The notes beneath the pieces were generated by a model that worked only from the letters and a program-made list of their open reading frames with translations, was not told where the DNA came from and ran no database searches. Positions 1-17,362 of a stretch of 64,000 bases of DNA are shown here, piece by piece. The stretch is from Kryptolebias marmoratus. Lineage: Eukaryota > Chordata > Actinopteri > Cyprinodontiformes > Rivulidae. Every line of letters starts with the position of its first letter. Position 1 is the first letter of the stretch. The DNA lies in contig NC_051430.1 of NCBI RefSeq assembly GCF_001649575.2, positions 17,867,970 through 17,931,969 of the forward strand, given 5' to 3'. The position numbers and the translations under genes were made by a program.

Positions 1-383
1 TAATCATCAAAATTAAACGAAATAAACATTTGAAATATATGAGTTTGTATGTAATGTATGAATATAATATACAAGTTTCACTTTTTAAATGGAATTACTG
101 AAATCAATCTACTTTTTCATGATATTCTAATTTTATGACCAGCACCTGTATGTTATATAGGAATTCAAAAATAACAATAAGACAAAAATAAGAAATCATT
201 TGTTAATAGTGTTTTCAGACCGACTGGTCACACAAAAATCTGTGGCTTTTTCTTTTCCCAACCTCCATTTTGATCCATCTAACATGTCAACATTTACGTT
301 TTAATCAGAAGCAGCAGCTGATAAATCAGAAAGCCAAAGAGCTTGGACCGTACGCGTCCAGTCCAGCCAACAGCGGCTGCTGA

Positions 384-5019
<4,636 letters not shown>

Positions 5020-6510
5020 CTAAACCAGATAATAAACTCTAAAAACTGATGAGATTCAACACAGGGTCACTCACCCCTTTCCTTAGATATGCTGCACTGT
5101 GTACAGACTAAAGACTTTTGTAATGTCTTTTTTGTAAAACGTGTGTTTATGTGTTGTATGAAAAGATCTAGTCGTGTTTGTTCCTCTGCTGGAAGAAGCG
5201 GTGGACTACTGAGAACTGAACTTGGACATTGATGATGCTCTGGAAAACCGTGGCTCCTTCCACGCAATGCAGTGAGCATCACCTTTATATTTTAGAAACT
5301 GAATGACTGGTGTCATCCAGATGTTTTGCACTGTGAGCCTTTTTAAGGCCAGGACATGAGCAGCACTGGGCTGTTTCTCTTTCTGTGTCTCGCACTTCAT
5401 GCTTTTTGAAGGACGTAAACTGTGACCACCGTCAGACAGCTACATTTATCCACTAAATTAATCTCAGTTCTCACCACAGAACCCGAGGGAGACGTTCTTC
5501 TCCTGAGTGGAGCGAAGCTCTCTATGTTCAGTCTCAGTGAAAGAGGAAAAGCCCGTCTAAATGTGTGTGTTTGTGTGCATGCAAAACCTCTGTCAGCTCA
5601 GCTCAAGGATGCTGAGAGTTCATTTCCAACGAGACAGGCTGCGGTAGCTGCAGGCGCTGCGCCATCGAGATAAACACTTTGTTTAGACCGCGCTACAAGG
5701 CCGAGGGACCTGGAAACACGGTTTTCAGTGCATTCTGGGTAAATGCACAACTCAGCGTCACGCAGCTGTCACTGCTGTCCTCTCAGTCACCCCTCGCATC
5801 TGACCAATCAGCCTCCTCTGTTCACAGAGAGGCAGCCAATCAGCGCTAGGATCCGTTTTATGCCCCGCTGACCAGTCAAAACTGTGTGTGTGTGTGGACC
5901 CATTTTTGTTTGTGTGCGACTTATTCATGAGTCTACGGTTGATCTCTGACATGGGAGGATTGCTCATCTTTTGTTGACCAATAAGAGTTTGTACGTTAAC
6001 ATTTATGTTCAGAGCTGATCTCTATCAAACCCCGTCATTATGGCTCCTCTGATTATTTTAAGTACTTGTAGCTAATCTGTAAAGAAGCATTTGTACCCTT
6101 TTCCTGAGAAAACAGACATCATTGGTTTATTTTTGAGTTTTGAAGCAGTTATTATTTATCCAACCTGGTGTTTTAACATTGTTACAGGATGCTTCTAACA
6201 TGAAAGAAGATCCTTATCATTCCTCATTATGTTTTATGTGTGTGTGTGTGTGTGTGTGTGGCAATGTTAATGTTATGATTGTTCCTGCTAATAGTATTTA
6301 TTGCTCTAGGTTTGTAAATCTTGCCGTTACCTTGTGCAACAGGATGATTGTTCAGAGATATTCATTCCAGTTTGAGGGTTTGTCTCCAGTTTCACTTTCC
6401 ATCCCAAAGTGGTGATAAATAGTTGTGATAAACAGACAAAATGTTTCTGTTTTATGAAAAAAAAGGGGGGATTTATAAACAAAAATTGAATAAATTTTTC
6501 AAGAGAAAGT
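5020..6510 (+). other. tbx5: tbx5 3' untranslated region (inferred)
   Basis: This stretch follows the tbx5 stop codon and has no convincing coding sequence. It contains a (TG)n tract near 6240-6260 and several CCAAT motifs between about 5800 and 5990. An AATAAA at 6489-6494 is the best candidate polyadenylation signal. A weaker AATAAA lies just after the stop near 5031. The extent is inferred from these signals only. Confidence 0.5.
6489..6494 (+). terminator. Candidate polyadenylation signal of tbx5
   Basis: Canonical AATAAA about 1.5 kb after the tbx5 stop, followed by a T-rich stretch. The assignment to tbx5 is inferred from position and strand. Confidence 0.45.
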
Positions 6511-8239
6511 TGCTTTGTTTTTTCCTCTTTGATGCAGCAAAGACAAACTATTAATGTTCCTGGTGAGTTATTTAAAGTATGTTTAGCACCTCCGGAGTGG
6601 AAACTCTTTTAAGTGCGGCAGCGCTCTTTTATCGGGTCAAATGCATGTATGAATCTCAAGGAGCTGATAAGAAGTGAAGCCTCAGTCAGCAGGGCTGCAG
6701 CAGTGTGAACCACGCTGTCTTACGGAGTAAAAAAGGACCTCGACTCTTCCAGAGAGCCCAGAGTGGTCTGGGTGTGCTGTGCATACCGTGTCCTCCTCCT
6801 CTTATCTCTGACAGGTTGTTTGGCATCTCAGATCTCCACCAGCTGGACCATCTCAACCTGCTGCCCAGAGAGGGGAGGGCTCTTTCAGGACGGAGGAAAG
6901 AAAAAAGATGGAGGGTGCGGGGGGTGCCTTGATTCCTTTCCAGAGTGCTGTTTGCCATTTTTCAAATCCAACGTTTCTGTCTTTCTTTCACAAAGAAAAA
7001 AGAAAAAGAAAAATTTGCATCTGAAAGCTTTTTGTTGCATTCCAACAGATCTATATGAGCAAAAAACACTTCTTAAATTTTTTAAACATCAAACCAAGTA
7101 GTTTACCATCATGACTATGTGTCTGTTGAAGTTTTTCACTCCTCATTTCTCTCAGCCTCCGTTTCTCTTTCTTCCCCTCCGTCTCTCTCGTACACTAAGA
7201 GGTCAGAGGTTAAGCAGGCACCTCTTCAGAGGCTCTGTTCCTCCTTAACCCTTTGTCTCCAGGCAAACTTAGTCCAGCACAAGGAGGAGAAAGACGGAGC
7301 GCAATCCCAGGTGCCTCTGGCTTTAAAAGGTGGTGTTTTTTTAATGCTTTCTTGTGCAGTATCAGCTTTTGTGATGACGTCTTTGCGGGAGTGAGTGAAT
7401 CTTTGGGTGAAATGGTTATGTTAAGCACAACCAGCGTGTAAGGAAAGGATCTTAATCTATCAGAGGAGGACTTTCTCAAACACTCTGGTCGGACAGCGGA
7501 TTGATGAACTTTTTGTGATCAAAGAGCCTAAGTGGTGCTTATCATGACTCCCACCCCTCTGCCCCCAGTCCAACACAAACACATGCTACTATCCCCTCTT
7601 CTCCAACCACGCACAAGTTTATAATCCAGAACTACTCGTCTTTGTTCGTCCTGTACACACTTGAGTCACCTTACAATACGGGTAACCAGACAAGCCTTCG
7701 TGAATGACGATTGTTTTGGCCGCAGAGCTGCGTTTTTAGTGACTCGAGATGCCATATTATATGTTAAATATTCTTCCCAGCTGTGGCGAGCAATTTTTTT
7801 TACAAGGAAGGGTTGTAAAAGCTTTTTTTATTACAGCCCCAACTATTTGTATGAATGTATAAATTGGAGTCTGTTGCTAAATTCTGAGAGGCATTTGTGT
7901 GATGTCCTGCATTAGTGATGTCATTTTGTGTGGAATAAGTGGTCTGAGATGGAGCGTAATTGGAAAAGATGATTATGGTTCGTGTCTGTCGCTCTGGCGG
8001 CGCTCCGTCTTGGTGGAAGGAAACGGGCAAAAGCCGAGTCTTTTCTAGCTGCCATAGCTCATAAAAAAAAAAAAAAACCCAACCAAGTGTTACACTGGAG
8101 CGTCAGATGGGGAAAACATTTGTTCAAATGCCCAAAAGGATAAAAGTTTGTGTTTCTATGTGTGGTTAAATTGCTTCTCAGAATCTCCAACTTCCTGACA
8201 CTTGTTCAAAGTCTCATCAACCGATCACGCATGATCTGT

Positions 8240-8620
8240 TTTTAAAATTTTGCTAGTAACTATTGTAGCCAACTCTGTTCGCCTGTTATCAGATTATCTC
8301 ATAAACCACTGGATGTATTTTTATGAAACTTTCAGGAAATAATCATTGAATGTAGATCTGCAGCTCTTAATTGTTGGAGTCAATCCTATACAAGATGGCT
8401 GCCACACCTAATCAGTCTTATCCAGCACAAAATGGCTACAACTCAGTCAGTTTTATAGATACTGAGCTAAAGTTTGAAGTGGTAGTAGCTGAGACTCATT
8501 GTAAACATGTACTTTGAGCACTAACACAGCCTTAAAGATTTCATAATGAGACAGTCATTAACATTCTTTACATTTGACCAAAGTGGTTATAACTGTGTCC
8601 CTTCTCATAATAAGATGATC
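8240..8620 (-). repeat. Dispersed repeat containing a TGTGGCAGCCATCTT core
   Basis: The minus strand around 8390-8420 reads ATTAGGTGTGGCAGCCATCTT. The same core occurs on the plus strand near 54236-54262 (TTAGCTGTGGCAGCCATCTT) and 61908-61935 (TTAGCTGTGGCGGCCATCAT). Three related copies within 64 kb indicate an interspersed family. The boundaries are approximate. Confidence 0.55.
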
Positions 8621-9474
8621 TTAGTTTGAAACACTGGCATGATGAGCAGCGGGAGAGATACAATCCTTCAAAGAGTGTTAGGCCTTTAATTGTAGTCCCT
8701 GTTTGAAAGTACGTCTTTGTAAAACGGATTCATAAATGCAAAAGCCATGGCTTTATTTATAATAACAATCAGTGAGTGCTGTGTGGCACTAAGAGGACAG
8801 CACAATGGCAATACAATCATGTCAAACAATAGATGCACAGCTATTACATATGGTTAACAGAGTAGGTTGGTGGAGGTTTATTTGAATGGTACTATCCATC
8901 CTTGTTGGTATTTAAAAGCCACAAGAAAAGCCTAATGCTGTTAAGGACGGTATAGTAACAAGACTCAGACTCAAGCTAATTTCCTCTAAATGAGAGTTTA
9001 TTGCTGAAACAGCCCTGAAATCACTGGAGTAGATCTTAATATGAGCATAAGGGCTGTCAAGGATAATAGGCAAAGTAGGAGTGGGTGTGTATGTGTGTGT
9101 CTGTGTGTGTGTGTACGTGAGGGAGTGCGCTTGGGCGTTGAGTCTCAAAGACAAAGGGAAAGGTCAAGGGTCAAACTAACAGCAGACATGCTGGTCCAGG
9201 GTCAGAGGGCTTGGGCTAACCTGATCAGTGATGGTTGTTTATCTAAAAGACCTCCAAACCGTCACCCTGATGGAGCTGCTGCAGCTTTTCTGCTCGGTGC
9301 AAGACTCTCACTTTTGGACCAATTCAACAAATCAAAAATATTTTACCAATCAAAGGAATGCCTCAATAAAACGGAGAAATTGCTTTGTTTTAGTGGCAGT
9401 GCAGCGTGATACTGAGCTCCGAATGACTTCGCTGAAATTTGCTGAAACTGAGCTGTTAAATTAAAAGAAGCAGC

Positions 9475-9560
9475 AAAACACAAGCTAAAAGCTAAAAGTA
9501 GCAAAACACAAGCTAAAAGAATCAAAATGTTAGCTAAAAGCTAAAAATATCAGAATAGTA
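9475..9560. repeat. Imperfect tandem repeat of an AGCTAAAA unit
   Basis: The motif AGCTAAAA recurs several times with short spacers such as GTAGC and AAACACA. It has no coding content. Confidence 0.6.
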
Positions 9561-10134
9561 GCTAAAAATTAAATGTAATATCACAAGGCAAAACTAGAGC
9601 CAGTATGCTGAAGCAGATTTAAAAGAGAACAATGTTTTTGAAGGAACTGAAGTGATCTCAGTGTATTTCTATAAAAAAAACACTATTTGTAAATCAAGTC
9701 AAATATTTTGAAAAGTACAAAAGTTACAAAAAGAAAGTCATAGCACCCATCTGCTGAATGAGCTGAACGTTTTGTAATATGATTGGCTAAAATAGCTTAA
9801 AGTATGCAAAAAAAATGTGCAGAAAAAAACAAAACAAAACTGGAAAACGAAAGTGTATCCTAAATCACCAATGAGTGTTCAACATGCTGGATCCAAATGA
9901 GAGCAAGAATTTTATTTACTCTAGCTGGTAAAAGCTATAATTTTGAAAAGAGGACTCTGTGTTTAAACTCCTAACAAATTGGCAAAGTCCAAGACCGGCA
10001 GACAAACACACACGACAGGATGAAAGGGAAGGGGGTGCTCCCACAGTGGGTGGTGTTGGGGGATTCAAGCCATTGTGGAGCCAGTGTCCCTTCCGATTAC
10101 AGCCAGAGGACTGGAGAGGCATGCTAATCCTGCA

Positions 10135-10138
<4 letters not shown>

Positions 10139-10170
<32 letters not shown>
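10139..10170. repeat. (CA)n microsatellite
   Basis: About 16 uninterrupted CA units. Confidence 0.9.
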
Positions 10171-10171
<1 letters not shown>

Positions 10172-10739
10172 ATTCAAGCATACGTTGTGTTAGAGACAAA
10201 GAGACACAAACAAACTGATTCTGACACACACAAACTCATTCAATCAAGAGATTACAGCCAGTCCTCCCTGACCTCATGTGCTGCGTCCAGACTGGACACA
10301 CGATCATGATATCAGTAGCAGGACTTCACATCGCTGTTGTCCCTCGGCTGGTCACTGTAAAGACCGCCAGCGCGCACACGGCTTCCTAATTTTGAACAAA
10401 AGAACATGATTGTTACTGAGCTGTGCTGAAAACGGGACAAGAAGAATCAGCTTTGAATCCTTCTGATGGATATTCAGACTTCATCAAGAAAACTCACTGT
10501 TGTTTACTGTCAAATATATAGTAGGGATGGAGGAATACCAATCAGTTTTCCCTTAATTCACAATAAAGAAAAAGCAGCAAATAATCTTGTGAGAATAAAT
10601 CATAGATAAAAACAGCAAGTAAAAACAACTACTGAATATTGACATAAACATGAAAAGTCTGGTAAATTGTTGGTGAAATGATGCTGGATTTGACAGCTCT
10701 GTTTTTTTCTTATCAAATAGTCTTTTACTGTTAAAAGAT

Positions 10740-11045
10740 CTGTACTTATATAGCACCTTTCTAGCTGACCAGGCTACTCAAAGCCCTTTACAACACAATC
10801 TGTGCTCTTATTTACCCATCCAAACATAGATTCATACAGCACTCTACAAAGGTAACCTGAATAAATCCGTCAAAGCTATCCTGACTCTAATCAGTCGATT
10901 CATACACCAATGGGGCACACATTGGAGGCAATGAGGGGTTCAGTGTCTTGCCCAGGGATGCTTCAACATGTGACTGCTGTCAGGAATTGAACCTCCAACT
11001 CTCTCATTGGAGAACAACTGCTCTAACCACTGATCCACAGCTGTT
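10740..11045. repeat. Dispersed teleost repeat (tATATAGCaCcTTTC ... TCTTGCCCAGGGATGCTTC type)
   Basis: It begins with a TATATAGCACCTTTC block, passes through a TTCAGTGTCTTGCCCAGG block, and ends with a GAACCTCCAACTCTC ... CTGATCCACAGCTG block. I recognise this order from a common interspersed repeat in fish genomes. A shorter piece with the same left end lies at about 35655-35705. The precise family name is not assigned. Confidence 0.6.
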
Positions 11046-12538
11046 AACTGGCACAACAGAAGAAGACTTAAGCCAGATAAATTGAATCTCTTGAGTTGTT
11101 TAAACCGCGGTCTTATGAGCTCAAAATGCATTTGAGATTTCTGAAAACGTACTGCTTCAAGACTAAAAGCTTTAACTGGAAAAGGAAACGGCAATAACAA
11201 AATATCAGCAAAGGACACACAGAAGATGTTAAACATATACTTTTCTTTAAGTTTTGGGGTTCAAAGGGACTTTTTAACATTATATAATGTGGCAAGAGTA
11301 TGTTGAGAATGATATCATATATTTAAACATTTTGTTTTGATTTCAGTGTCTCTTTTTATTATGTAAAACTCAAACAACAACACCTCTGAAAGTTACCTCT
11401 TTCCAGAGCAAAATGTGGAGATTTCTCTTTAGTTGTTGTGTTTGGACCTTAAGGCTACCATCTCTATTTGATGGGCAGATGCTTTAGGGAAATGAACCTA
11501 AACTACATGCATAATCTCTGCACTGCTCTTTCTCTACAGATTATAAGAAAGTGTATTATTTTATTTGTTTAGATGTACTTTTCGCCACAGCATCTCCTCC
11601 CACCTCGCTGCATCTTCGCTCAGAGATACTGCTACTCGTGTACAAACATGTTTGCAAACAGCTTGGACAAGAACCCCCCGCTGTCAGACAAACACAAACA
11701 TCAATAAACAAACAAACGCACTCACACACCCCACTACCTCCAAACACTGAATGCACACACAGCACTCACTCGGCCTGCTGTCATCATTCCATTGTTTGCC
11801 ACGGGCAGCGTTGTTTGGCTCATATTCAGGGCTTTTCTGTAATCTTGTCTCATTATTTATAGATGGTGTCAAAGAGTCGCTGGCCTTCCTGTCTGACAAG
11901 GCATTAGCATAAACACAACCTTCCTCTCAGTATCTGTTTTACATCCCACTGTTGACCTTAAATTATGCATGTACAAATGTTTGTTACCTTTCTACTTGGG
12001 TGTGCACTGTCTAGGGTGAAAGAAAGGCCTTTTGCTCTTTTAATATTTCGCAACAACCCAGATGTGAGTTCAGGAACAAAAGCAGAACTAAACTTTATGA
12101 CCTAGAATATATATATATTTGGATGAAGCAAAATCAAACAAAATAGTAAATAAGTAAATAAAAAAAGCCCTTCAGAGCTAATGAGAAGAAATTGCCAGAA
12201 CTTTTAAGCAACCAAAAAGCCAGGGAAGAGACATTTTCTTTAAATATTGCGAGGAAAGTTGTCCACAGTGTCACAGAAGACATAAAAAGGGAGAAAACAA
12301 AGTCCAGCTTGTTGATAAAAAATAGTAACATGAAGGTCAAACAGAAAATCCCAAAGCTTGAGACAATTCTTTCTGCCTTACAATAATGAAAGCTTTGATA
12401 TCAGAAACCCTCACACAGGAAAATGCAGCTTTATTTGGCAACCAAATGTGATCCCATATGTAATTCACATGTGAAGGCACCTATATTTTTCCTCCACACA
12501 CAGAAATGTACATTACCCATCACACCATTAAAACTATA

Positions 12539-12768
12539 GTTTAGATCAATGGTCTCCAATCCCGGTCCTCGAGGGCCACCATCCTGCATGTTTTACTTGT
12601 TTCTCTGCTCCAACACACCTGATTTGAATCAATAGGTGATTAACAGGCGTCTGCAGAACACGAAGAGGTGATTTAACCACTGAATCAGGTGTGTTGGAGC
12701 AGGGAAACAAGTAACACATGCAGGATAGTGGCCCTCGAGGACCAGGATTGGAGACCTGTGGTTTAGAT
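12539..12768. mobile_element. hAT-like MITE with perfect 8-bp target site duplication
   Basis: The sequence GTTTAGAT is present at 12539-12546 and again at 12761-12768. The 214-bp element between them has long terminal inverted repeats: the left end begins CAATGGTCTCCAATCC and the right end, on the minus strand, begins CACAGGTCTCCAATCC. The match continues through TCCTCGAGGGCCA and ATCCTGCATG on both arms. CA...TG ends with an 8-bp duplication are typical of hAT elements. It has no coding capacity, so any movement would depend on a transposase supplied elsewhere. Confidence 0.88.
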
Positions 12769-12779
12769 CCTTTGATGTG

Positions 12780-13150
12780 GGATTCTGTGGAAAGGTTGTG
12801 GACAGTAATATGGAGCTAACAGCACCACAGCAACATGTCCGGCGAAAACAGACAGCATTCCAGCCTCATGCTAACAGTGAAGCACAGCGGTGGAGTCATC
12901 TTGGTTCGGGCTTGTTTGACAGACGCAGGAATTTTGCAGCTTGGAGTCATTGAGCCGACCACAAACTCCTCTGTGTACCAAAGCATTCAAGAATCCGATT
13001 ACAGGCCATTTGTCTAACAGATGAAACGGGGGTCAAATTGGGTCGTATGCAAAAGAACAATGATCCAAAACTCAGCAGCAAATGAGCGACAGAAAGGCTG
13101 AAGAAGAAAAGAACCAAAGTGTTGTAATGGACCAGCCAGTGAGCAACACA
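12780..13150 (+). mobile_element. Decayed Tc1-like transposase fragment
   Basis: The plus strand shows a degraded stretch of the Tc1 transposase core: MLTVKHSGGVIL near 12870-12905, followed by a GVIE...NSSVYQ-like block and, after frame breaks near 13015, nucleotides resembling the conserved Tc1 stretch that encodes the NDPKH-type motif and the ensuing W-L-K-K-K region. No intact frame covers it and no inverted termini were found, so it is a dead fragment lying just after the MITE. Confidence 0.65.
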
Positions 13151-14689
13151 TAACAACACAAAGCACAAAAACTGAACAAATCATACAGGGAGGCAGTGTA
13201 ATTGTTCATTTCATGTGCGATTGGATTGATTTTTTTTAAATGTTGCATGATCTAGTTTGGAATTAGTTTTTAATCTTTCCAATGCTGAGGGACTACATTA
13301 GAAATGTTCAGCTTACATAAACAAAGAAAATGGGTTAGACTAAAGTTAATTTGGACAGTGTTACCTGTAATTTTCCTGTTACTCTATGCGTGGCACTCGT
13401 TTCAAATAGACTCTGACCTATAACTCTTTCTCTCCTCGTCAGTTGTTAAAAGGTCTGTTCATGTTTACACGGGTGTGATACCTCAGCCTCCTCAGCCTCA
13501 CACTATCACCTCCTGACACAACACACCTTTATTCCATTAGTATTAATAAGTACTTTGTGTGTATGTGTGTGTGTCCCTTTCTTTAAAAATGGATAAAGCA
13601 GCATCTATGCCTGTGTTGTTTTCCCCTTCGCTGAGTTGAGGTGAAGCTCTTTTTTCTTATAATTCATTTAAGTGTGTGTGTGTGTGTGTTTGTGATGCAT
13701 TTCTCTGGTTCTGCTGTAATGTCAGCGTCACTGTTTTCAACACATCAAGGACTCATTGTGTAAAAATAACAGCACACAGCATTTCCATTAAGTGAACAGA
13801 AGCCACCTTGATGTGTTACCATGTGGCCCCAATGTAAACATCAAATATGAACTTACTTCTAAATAATCCTGAAGTAAGAAATTATTTTTGAATTTATTTT
13901 TAGGCAAAAAACTCAAACAAGTCATCTGAGACAGTTGGAGTATTTCGCTAAGGGCTGAAAATGATTCGTTTTTGACCAATGAAACTGTGTCATCTTATTA
14001 CAGCTGACCAGTTTCCAAAGACAAGAAAGGTCTCTTGATTTTTATAGCACCGATCTTTTGAGATGGTGTTTCATGGGACGGTTATGGACAATTAAATATT
14101 CATAGACATTCATATAGTTTAACTCTGTCTGGATTAATGAGCTAACAACTAATATGAGCGAGGCCAAGACCCAAAAGGATTGCTGCCATCCTTAAACAGA
14201 AGAAATCGTACCAGTTCATACAAACTCTATTTACATTCCTGTCAAATTTGCATTGCACGGTTATTTAAGTAGAAGTCTATGGTTATTTGCAAGCGCAAAC
14301 TGCAGCAACAGCAGCTAGCTGTAGCACTTCCAGCAGCCTGAAGTGCTTTAGGCAGGAGTATACAAATATTTGACAACAATATTCAGGTTTATAAAATATT
14401 GTTTGCATGAACTTCTGTAATTTACTTTAGATTGGAGTTGTTTTAAGATGCCAAAACCCAGTATGGAAGTGGGTCCTGCTCAGACTAGCTGTTAGCTCAT
14501 CAATTTAGTCAGAATTAAACAATTTCTTCAAACTAAGGTTTGTGATGTCAACACTAAGTCTCATTACGGTGCCACAGAAATGAATTTCTCTGTATTGCTC
14601 TCTCTGCATGCACACAGCGACACAAGTCCAGTACATTCCCTTTCTTTTTATATTTTGCCTCAAAGAGACCTGACTTTGTGTGATAAAAT

Positions 14690-14790
14690 GACGTGGTGGT
14701 TAGTTTTGTTGCCTCACAGCAGGACAGTCTCCGGCTGGGTTCTTGGCTGTGGAGGCCTTTCAGTGTGAAGTTTGGTACCTGCCTGCCTTT
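14690..14790 (+). repeat. 5' fragment of a dispersed teleost retroposon
   Basis: GTGGTTAGTTTTGTTGCCTC, a GGTTCTTGGCTG block and GGCCTTTCAGTGTGAAGTTT match the beginning of a widespread fish repeat. Later parts of the same family occur at 59440-59690 (minus) and 60005-60135 (plus). The family assignment is from memory. Confidence 0.5.
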
Positions 14791-15664
14791 TGGAATCAGC
14801 ACATTAGGTTTTACACAAGTCGTACGAATGACTATATGGGCATTTAGACTTTGTTGGCTGAGATTTGGGGTAAATTCCTGTAGTTTTTGTTCATACTTTT
14901 GTCCAGTGGTTTACAGTTCAGGCTATGTGCTGCGACATCCCTGATTTGTTAGTCTACAGAAACATGGTGCAATAAAAGAGCCTGCTCGCACTCCTCATCA
15001 CAGAGTCAGGTGTGAGAAGGTGCAAACAAAGTGTGATTTTGGTGAAAAAATTAAAAAATCACACATCTCTTCATGGCCATACCTGTCAGTCAGACCTCTG
15101 AACCTAACAACACTGACCTTCCTGCTTTTTCTTGCTTTCAGTTGTTTCTCAACCTAAAAAGCGTATCGGCAGACATATTATGAGACAATGAGCTCTTACA
15201 CTCATAAAGATCACCTGCAGGCACAACCATGTTTGTTGTAGCTCTTTTTAAATGTTATACCAGACTAAGCTTTATTAGCCTTCACGTACCACAAAAACCT
15301 CTGCAGTCTTTGATTTCCCTGCCCCCGAAAGTAAAATAATTTGGAGTCAACCTGGCCTCACCGTGCTTGTAAAGCTTTGTTTGCATTTTATTAAACAATT
15401 CCAGCTGGCGGAACCTAAAACTATAGATCAATATGCAAACAGTCGTGAATATAACCGGGCTACCTCATCAACATCCTCATCACCAGTCTGATCAGTGAAG
15501 TATCACACGTTATACTGCTGAACACCTGAAAAACACACACACACACAGACACACACGTTTCTCCTCCTACTGACCCCTGACCTCCTGCCAGCTGGGTTCA
15601 CCGTCAGAGGGAACAAACCTCACTGTCGGATCACGTCTCTTCAACCCTGAGTAGCTACAGTTTA

Positions 15665-15702
15665 CACACACACACACACACGTGTGGGTGTGTGTGTGTG
15701 TA
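15665..15702. repeat. (CA)n-(GT)n palindromic microsatellite
   Basis: A CA tract meets a GT tract at a CGTGTGGG centre, forming an inverted repeat able to extrude as a cruciform. Confidence 0.85.
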
Positions 15703-17362
15703 TCAGCAGAGAGTAAGAAAAAAGCTTTTATTCCATAAATGTCTTCAAAATATTATTACTTGATCTAGCAGAATGGTTCAGTGGTTATTCTGAGAAAACT
15801 TATTAAAAAATAAATAAATGAAAGAAATGTGTCGGTCACTGGTTTAATATTTCAGCTCTTGTGTTCATGTTTTTTGCTTTCTTTTGACTGATTGTAGTTT
15901 TGTTTTATGTTTACTTTTTACAATCCTCACTTCCTGTTTTATTTTGTACAGACTGTTTTGTCTTCTTCCTCTGCTCGACTGACATTTCACATATATTTAC
16001 CTCATTATATTAAGGTCATTGGTTTTGTTTACCACAAATTATGACAGCCACATTCAAACCAGCCATTTATTCCAATAGAAACACATGAATCTTGAGATAT
16101 AAATTCAGAAAAATTAATTTTAATATGATTTTGTTTGTGTGAACAGGATTGTGTGATGACAATGTGTGATCTATAGATGAAAGTTCAAACTCAGAACTCA
16201 GAACTTAAAAAATGAATATAAATACTCACAGAAGTAAGAATCATTTCACAAAATGTGAAGTTTCAGTTAGCAAATTTATTAAAGAAAGCACTCAAGTTGT
16301 GCAGCTACATAAATATACGTATCCAATTTTGTATAAACGACACATTTTTAAACTTATATTAAAAGTTGAGAGCGCAAAATACTGAGATTATTTAAAAACA
16401 CAAGTTAAAAAAAAGTTAGTGGGGCAGATTGGTCTTTGTGACTGATGGAGTATAACGCATCCATCTGCTCATTCATGCAATTATCCAAAAAGGCAATCCT
16501 ACAGCAAGAGTGAAATACATAAAATTATGCAGATTCCTGTCAGGCGAGAGCTTCTGTTAATGTTCTCATAAACATCAGATCATGAACGAGGTACAGATTT
16601 TCATCAGTCTTGTCCATTTACTGAGTTGTGCTATAAATAAGTTTCTTTAAATATCCCGAAATATCGTTAATATGAAAAATGAAAGCCTATTTTGATGGCA
16701 GAATTTAGAAGGTAATTGCTAAAGTTAGCAAACGCAGAGAAGCATTAGAGAATGAAATTTCTGGTTTTTCAGGAAATCATATTTCCAAGAAAAGAAATGT
16801 GAGGCTGCAGTGAACACAGTTTATAACAAACCAGTTAAAGTCGGGATAATGACACCCCATCTTGATTTCCATGAGCTGATGGGTCTGTTGTATTTAATGG
16901 AAGAACAAAATGTATAATTATAGCTTAATAAACCTAATGACTGTCTGACTATCAGGATGGCTCTCCCTCTATCACTTGACATTTGCTGCTTGTTAACAAT
17001 AAACTGCAATTAATTTCTTTTAATTTTCTGTGGATAAATTCACAAAACATGCTGCAGATGATGATTTAGACCCAGTTCCAGCTGAATAAACTGTAAGAAG
17101 GTTGAACTGAAGAAAGGAGCAGCACTGCCTCCTTATGGACATGCCCTGAACCAACTTGTTTACCTGAAGGCATCATGGCACTTTGAATTAACAAGCTGGA
17201 TACACTGGAAATTTCACAAAAACAGTAAAGGTAATAAACCAATATATGTAAGTCAAGGTCTGATTTAACAATCAAGTAGATCTTTTAAACGTCCCAAAAC
17301 ATTCCTGCTCCTCAGAGAGAGTGTGTCGATGTAGAACCAGAGAGGTAAAAGAAGTAAGGGCA

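Larger units (their letters stand above)
6511..10700. other. Noncoding region downstream of tbx5
   Basis: No exon with conserved protein similarity was recognised on either strand; open frames here are short and low-complexity. The region includes a stretch of mixed, non-repetitive sequence at about 7440-8050 that could be regulatory, a dispersed repeat near 8240-8620, an AGCTAAA-rich tandem tract at 9475-9560 and a (CA)n tract at 10139-10170. Confidence 0.6.
13151..17362. other. Noncoding intergenic region between tbx5 and iqcd
   Basis: No supported exon was found here. It contains a fragment of a retroposon family near 14690-14790 and a (CA)n/(GT)n palindrome at 15665-15702. The last part, below 17363, is presumably the 3' UTR of iqcd, which runs leftwards. 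Confidence 0.6.

Noticed and set aside
5800..5990. Cluster of CCAAT motifs as a promoter
   Set aside because: They lie inside the inferred tbx5 3' UTR with no gene start nearby on either strand.
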